A stretch of DNA of 64,000 nt. Origin: Vreelandella neptunia (GTDB lineage: Bacteria; Pseudomonadota; Gammaproteobacteria; Pseudomonadales; Halomonadaceae). Where the stretch lies: assembly GCF_034479615.1 (NCBI RefSeq), contig NZ_CP140255.1:2046001-2110000 (forward strand), read 5' to 3'. Position 1 is the first letter of the stretch. Each line of letters opens with the position of its first letter. Shown piece after piece: positions 60,262 to 64,000 of the stretch. Position numbers and translations under genes: made by a program. The notes below the pieces were generated by a model, which saw only the letters and a program-made list of their open reading frames with translations, had not been told where the DNA came from and made no database searches.

Positions 60262-60882
60262 TTAATCAAGGGTATTAGCTTCCTGCTGATTGGCTAGCCA
60301 GTTGACCAGCTGCTCAGTAAGGTCGTCACTAGCAGCACCAAATGCATCAACCACATCAGGAATATCGGTGCTTATAGCTTGCGCGCTGGTGGTAAAGCTC
60401 TGAGTAGCGATTGAAGCGCGGTTTTGAGTGCTGACGAGCTGAACATCGAGCTGAACCTTCACCGTGGGCGGATGAGTAGCGTAGTCGCTCTGAAAGTGAC
60501 GTAGCTCACTCAGCAGCAATCGCTCGGAAGGCAGGCTATCGCTACCCACACTGGCGAATAGGCGGCTCTGCTGTAACCCAGTGATCAAGCGCGATTGGAG
60601 TAATGCAGGGGCATTCTCCTGCCAGCGGGCAGCTTCGTACACATTAACCACATTACCCTCTGGGTAAACCACAATGCGGTTGCTACTCAGTAAATGCCCC
60701 GCCTGTGGAGCAGCCACCGCCAGGCGTTGGCGGGTGGCCATGGAATCTGATGTGACGGGCTGTATATCGCTACTGGGCAGACGATACAGGGTCGCTGGCT
60801 CACTTTCGGGCAATATTGAGCAGCCACTGCTGAGTAGCAGCGCAGCGCTAACTAAAACGATAGCAGTGGGGCGTAATGTCAT
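60262..60882 (-). CDS. ABC-type transport auxiliary lipoprotein (PqiC-like)
   Basis: A 206-residue lipoprotein with a signal peptide ending in the lipobox SSGC (C21). The following domain (ATLYRLPSSD, IVVYPEGNVVNVYEAARWQENAP, LLLSELRHFQSDY) is the ABC_trans_aux/PqiC type found with Mce transport systems. It is probably anchored in the outer membrane, where it receives or delivers lipids. The start overlaps the MlaD-like stop by 4 bp. It is convergent with the kinase gene. Confidence 0.85.
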   Translation of the reverse strand: MTLRPTAIVLVSAALLLSSGCSILPESEPATLYRLPSSDIQPVTSDSMATRQRLAVAAPQAGHLLSSNRIVVYPEGNVVNVYEAARWQENAPALLQSRLITGLQQSRLFASVGSDSLPSERLLLSELRHFQSDYATHPPTVKVQLDVQLVSTQNRASIATQSFTTSAQAISTDIPDVVDAFGAASDDLTEQLVNWLANQQEANTLD

Positions 60883-61820
60883 GGGCGGAACTCCTCTACC
60901 TGATCACGGCCCAGGAAAAAGTCTGTTGGGCTCTCCTCTAGCTGGCGGGTAATACGATCGAGTGTATCAAGGGTGGAGCGTAGCGAAGAGAGCGCCGGAG
61001 CAATATCTTGCGCGCCCTGCAGGCTGCCTTCGATGGCACCAGCGTTAGTTTCCACTAACTGCTCAATGCGTTGAGCCGCCCGGGCCACATCGCGACTCGC
61101 ATCAGCGGCGCTCTCCATTACCAGCCGGCCATCTTGACGCAGCAGCTGTGTCGCTTCCTGGCTAAGTGCGTCGATGCTGCTGAGTGTGGTCGTCGCTTGG
61201 CGAGTGGCTTCGCCGAAAAGCGCCATATTCTGATCCAGGGCCTCCTGCTGGGCGGCAATCATTTCGGTAATCTGAGCAATGTTGGTTAAAATATTGCCTG
61301 CCTGAGCGCGGTTGTTATCGTCAAACAGCTCGTTAACGTTTTTCAGGATTGAGTTGATGTTCTCGATCATATCTTCGCCTTCATCGAACAGCGTGGCGAT
61401 GGGCGAAGGGTCTGCGCGTATAAACGGCGCTTCGATATCGGTTTGATCAATCAGCAGCGGGGCTTCAGGGGTGCCGCCGTGGAGTTGCACGGACATGCTG
61501 CCGGTGATGCTGGCAAAGGCAAGTTTTGCCCGGGTATCTGTCTTGATCGGTGCGTCATCGTAAACGCGGATATGGGCAATCACTTGCCGAGGGTCATCGG
61601 GATTGAGGTTAAGCTCGGTGACGTCCCCCACCTCAATACCGTTATATTGTACTCGGCTGCCGACCGATAAGCCGCTAACGCTGCGCTCAAATAGAATGCG
61701 GTAAGGCTGGTAGCTACGTTCGCCTGCTGCATAGCTCATCCATAGCGCAAACAGCAGCGCCGCTGCGGCGGTGCCCAGCGTGAATAAACCGATTAACACG
61801 TGATGCGCGCGGGTTTCCAT
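60879..61820 (-). CDS. MlaD/Mce-domain protein
   Basis: A 313-residue protein with one N-terminal transmembrane helix (about 9-30) and an Mce domain (about 38-118; FERSVSGLSVGSRVQYNGIEVGDV). The remaining part is largely alpha-helical with coiled-coil character. Such proteins form hexameric rings that carry lipids between membranes. It lies 6 bp after the ATPase gene and overlaps the lipoprotein gene. Confidence 0.9.
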   Translation of the reverse strand: METRAHHVLIGLFTLGTAAAALLFALWMSYAAGERSYQPYRILFERSVSGLSVGSRVQYNGIEVGDVTELNLNPDDPRQVIAHIRVYDDAPIKTDTRAKLAFASITGSMSVQLHGGTPEAPLLIDQTDIEAPFIRADPSPIATLFDEGEDMIENINSILKNVNELFDDNNRAQAGNILTNIAQITEMIAAQQEALDQNMALFGEATRQATTTLSSIDALSQEATQLLRQDGRLVMESAADASRDVARAAQRIEQLVETNAGAIEGSLQGAQDIAPALSSLRSTLDTLDRITRQLEESPTDFFLGRDQVEEFRP

Positions 61821-61826
61821 CTACCC

Positions 61827-62654
61827 TCACTCCTGTGTGTAAGCATTCATTGAAGAGGCAGTATGAGCACTTTGCGCGGCTCGACCACGCGGCCCGTGAA
61901 AGTAGTCTTGAATCCATTCATCGTCGGTCTCCGCGACCTTGTCGATGGTATCCACCACCAACACGCGTTTCTGGGAGAGCACGGCGACCCGATCGCAGGC
62001 GGCGTAGAGCGTATCCAGGTCATGGGTGACCAGAAATACGCTGAACCCCAGCGCATCGCGAAGGGTGACCAGCAACTGATCGAAGGCCGCCGCACCAATA
62101 GGGTCAAGCCCGGCGGTTGGCTCATCCAGAAACAGGATGTCAGGATCAAGGGCTAAGGCACGGGCAAGGGCGGCGCGCTTGACCATGCCGCCAGACAGCG
62201 ACTCAGGAAACTGCAGCGCGGCCTGTGGCGGAAGCCCGACCAACGCTAGCTTGACCCTGGCAAGATGCTCGGCGTCTTCACGGGGTAGCCTGGCGTGTTC
62301 AATTAGCGGTAGGGCAATATTCTCTTGCAAGTTCAGCGAGCTGAACAGCGCACCGCGCTGAAACAGTACGCCAAAGCGCCGCTCTATTTGGCTGCGCTGT
62401 GCCTCGTTAAGCTCGTTAAGAGTTGTGCCTAGGACTTCAACCGTGCCGTCATTGGGGCGCTTCAAACCGACGATGCTGCGTAACAGCACTGATTTGCCGG
62501 TACCAGAACCGCCTACAACGCCGAGGATTTCTCCGCGTTCAAGGGTCAGATCTAAATTTTCGTGAACCACATGAGCGCCAAAGCGGTTCACCAAGCCTCG
62601 AACCTTAATGACCGGTTGGTCGTTTTGCTCTGTCGGTTTATCTGAATCCATCAC
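61827..62654 (-). CDS. lipid transport ABC ATPase, MlaF-like
   Basis: A 275-residue ATPase. Walker A is GGSGTGKS, the Q-loop GVLFQRGALFSSL, the signature LSGGMVKRAALARAL, Walker B ILFLDEPTAGLDP and the H-loop VTHD. GALFSSLNLQEN and SGGMVKR are characteristic of the MlaF/Ttg2A group. The start overlaps the permease stop by 4 bp. Confidence 0.92.
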   Translation of the reverse strand: MMDSDKPTEQNDQPVIKVRGLVNRFGAHVVHENLDLTLERGEILGVVGGSGTGKSVLLRSIVGLKRPNDGTVEVLGTTLNELNEAQRSQIERRFGVLFQRGALFSSLNLQENIALPLIEHARLPREDAEHLARVKLALVGLPPQAALQFPESLSGGMVKRAALARALALDPDILFLDEPTAGLDPIGAAAFDQLLVTLRDALGFSVFLVTHDLDTLYAACDRVAVLSQKRVLVVDTIDKVAETDDEWIQDYFHGPRGRAAQSAHTASSMNAYTQE

Positions 62655-63781
62655 CAGCCCATCTCCATACAGAATAGCGCGGCGACGGCATCAATCAGAA
62701 TCACCATAAAAATCGATTGAACGACGCTTGACGTGGTGTGTTCTCCCACCGACTGTGCACTGCCGCTGACCTTAAAGCCTTCCAGGCAGCCGATAACGGC
62801 GATCACAAAGGCAAACACCGGGGCTTTGCTTAGCCCTACCAAAAAGTGTGTCACCGATACGTCTTTTTGCAGCGTGGTCAAAAACTGGGTTAGTGAAATA
62901 TCCAGTGATAGGGAGGTGACCATGGCGCCCCCCGCTAAGCCGCTGAGCATACCTACAAAGGCGAGCATGGGCAGGCTAATTAACATCGCCATTACCCGCG
63001 GGAGCACCAAAAGCTCGATAGGATCAAGGCCCTGAGCCTGCAGGGCATCTATCTCTTCATTGGATTTCATGGCGCCAATTTGGGCGGTAAAGGCACTGGC
63101 GGTTCGTCCCGCGAGTAGGATCGCAGCAAGCAGAACACCGAACTCTCGCAAGAATGAGAACGCAACAAGATCGATGGTATAAATCGTGGCGCCAAAATCC
63201 TGCAAAACGGTAGCGCCAAGGAAAGCCACGACGGCGCCCACCATAAAGGTGAGTAGCGCGACGATGGGTACAGCATTAAGACCGCTCTGCTGGATATGGG
63301 CCACGGTGGCCGTTAAGCGCCAGTGGCGTGGCCGCAATACCAGCTGGAAGAGGGTGGCCACGACGAGACCAATAAAGGCCAGCAGCTGGCGCTGCTGAGA
63401 CCAAAGCCCCACCATATGTTGACCCACGCTGGCAAGCGCTTGGTTAATACGCGAATAGGAAGGAGGATCAACGTCAAGCGGGGCTTCCATGGCTTCGGCA
63501 ATACGCACCAGCAGCGCCTGCTGCTCTTTCGGCAGTTCTGCTGCCCAATCCGCTACCGCCTGCGCTTTCTCAACGCCAATCAGCTCCACAATGAGTATGG
63601 CACCAGCGGTATCAAGGCGGGTTATTGCGTCTAGTGAAACCGTCGCATCCGTTGGCTTGCCAGGCTCAGTTCGAGTGTCACTTTGCTGAAGCGCCGCTTT
63701 GATATGGCGATAATTGGCAAGTGTCCACTCGCCTTTAAGGGTTACTGTTTGATCATGACGCGCTATCCACTCGCTTGGCAT
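62651..63781 (-). CDS. MlaE-family permease with N-terminal STAS domain
   Basis: A 376-residue permease. The N-terminal STAS domain (about 1-110, WTLANYRHIKAAL and DAITRLDTAGAILIVEL) is joined to the MlaE domain with about five helices, including FGVLLAAILLAGRTASAFTAQ and LVLPRVMAMLISLPMLAF. In E. coli the STAS protein MlaB is separate; here it is fused. ATG at 63781 is chosen because AAGGAG lies five bases upstream; GTG two codons earlier overlaps that site. It is the first gene of the operon. Confidence 0.92.
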   Translation of the reverse strand: MPSEWIARHDQTVTLKGEWTLANYRHIKAALQQSDTRTEPGKPTDATVSLDAITRLDTAGAILIVELIGVEKAQAVADWAAELPKEQQALLVRIAEAMEAPLDVDPPSYSRINQALASVGQHMVGLWSQQRQLLAFIGLVVATLFQLVLRPRHWRLTATVAHIQQSGLNAVPIVALLTFMVGAVVAFLGATVLQDFGATIYTIDLVAFSFLREFGVLLAAILLAGRTASAFTAQIGAMKSNEEIDALQAQGLDPIELLVLPRVMAMLISLPMLAFVGMLSGLAGGAMVTSLSLDISLTQFLTTLQKDVSVTHFLVGLSKAPVFAFVIAVIGCLEGFKVSGSAQSVGEHTTSSVVQSIFMVILIDAVAALFCMEMGW

Positions 63782-63874
63782 CCCCACTCCTTGGCGCTCT
63801 TGGTATCGATGCGCTTGTTTAGAAGTCTATGATGCATTCAAACGAGCGTTAGTTAAAGTCTCCCTAGCTTGAAT

Positions 63875-64000
63875 TTACCTTGCCGAGCGGTTTCTTGGCG
63901 CTAGTTCCTGCTTAATCTGATTAGCGACTTCTTTGAGACGGGGGCCTAAGTTATTAACCAAGCGATCGTGATCCAAGCGCAGGCTGGAGCCGCCGCAGTT
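63875..64000 (-). CDS. probable IclR-family regulator, C-terminal fragment (partial)
   Basis: Only the last 41 residues are in the window; the gene continues past the right edge. The sequence begins NCGGSSLRLDHDRLVNNLGP and ends in a lysine/glutamate-rich helix (LKEVANQIKQELA). The pattern of a glycine-serine turn followed by LGPRLKEVANQI resembles the end of the IclR effector-binding domain. The fragment is short and the call is tentative. It lies 93 bp upstream of the mlaE-like gene on the same strand. Confidence 0.5.
   Translation of the reverse strand, partial: NCGGSSLRLDHDRLVNNLGPRLKEVANQIKQELAPRNRSAR

Overview
This window is chromosomal DNA of a gammaproteobacterium, most likely Halomonas or the closely related Vreelandella. 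The 16S gene has the full set of gammaproteobacterial signatures with a Halomonas-like variable region. The housekeeping blocks (thrS-infC-rpmI-rplT-pheST-ihfA and tig-clpP-clpX-lon-hupB-ppiD) are in classical order. A glycine-betaine type importer also fits a halophile. There is no prophage, transposase, CRISPR array or plasmid signal; this is mostly core genome.

Layout. 1-2.4 kb: 3' end of a CydC-like ABC exporter, an adenine/adenosine deaminase, and a reverse-strand di-heme cytochrome c peroxidase. 2.6-8.2 kb: a complete rRNA operon (promoter, boxA, 16S, tRNA-Ile, tRNA-Ala, 23S, 5S). It is followed by a repeat-rich tail with a duplicated 5S 3' end interrupted by a 94-bp insert, a second terminator and a REP-like inverted pair. 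8.6-15.6 kb: guaD-xdhC-xdhB-xdhA on the minus strand, divergent from a RutR-like TetR regulator with a palindromic operator between them; together these convert guanine to xanthine to urate. 15.6-18.7 kb: hrpB, a small lipoprotein and a DUF2970 membrane protein. 18.8-26.6 kb: a cytochrome c oxidase locus (coxB with fused cytochrome c, coxA, ctaG, coxC, a reverse DUF2909 gene, surf1, a SCO-like protein, ctaA, ctaB) giving the enzyme, its heme A supply and its copper assembly factors. 26.7-28.4 kb: DUF2489 protein and an OmpA-type lipoprotein. 28.6-35.8 kb: translation block and IHF-alpha. 36-37.2 kb: DUF2788, a flavodoxin and a small membrane protein. 37.5-46 kb: protein quality-control block. 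46-50.6 kb: lpxH and ppiB on the minus strand, then glnS and cysS. 50.7-54.7 kb: yehZYXW-type osmoprotectant ABC importer. 54.8-60.2 kb: branched-chain 2-oxoacid dehydrogenase E1alpha, E1beta and E2, followed not by E3 but by a Hanks-type protein kinase. 60.2-63.8 kb: minus-strand Mla/Mce-type lipid transport operon. The right edge holds the end of a probable IclR-family regulator.

The most interesting observations are: the kinase gene placed after the dehydrogenase genes, whose E1alpha keeps the serine motif phosphorylated in the animal enzyme; a SCO-like CxxxC protein in the oxidase locus; overlapping divergent start codons of DUF2909 and surf1; the interrupted 5S remnant after the rrn operon; and a hairpin filling the tRNA-Ile/tRNA-Ala spacer. 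No clearly new multi-gene system is visible; the kinase/dehydrogenase pairing is the best candidate. All assignments come from reading the sequence and from remembered family features; no database search was run.
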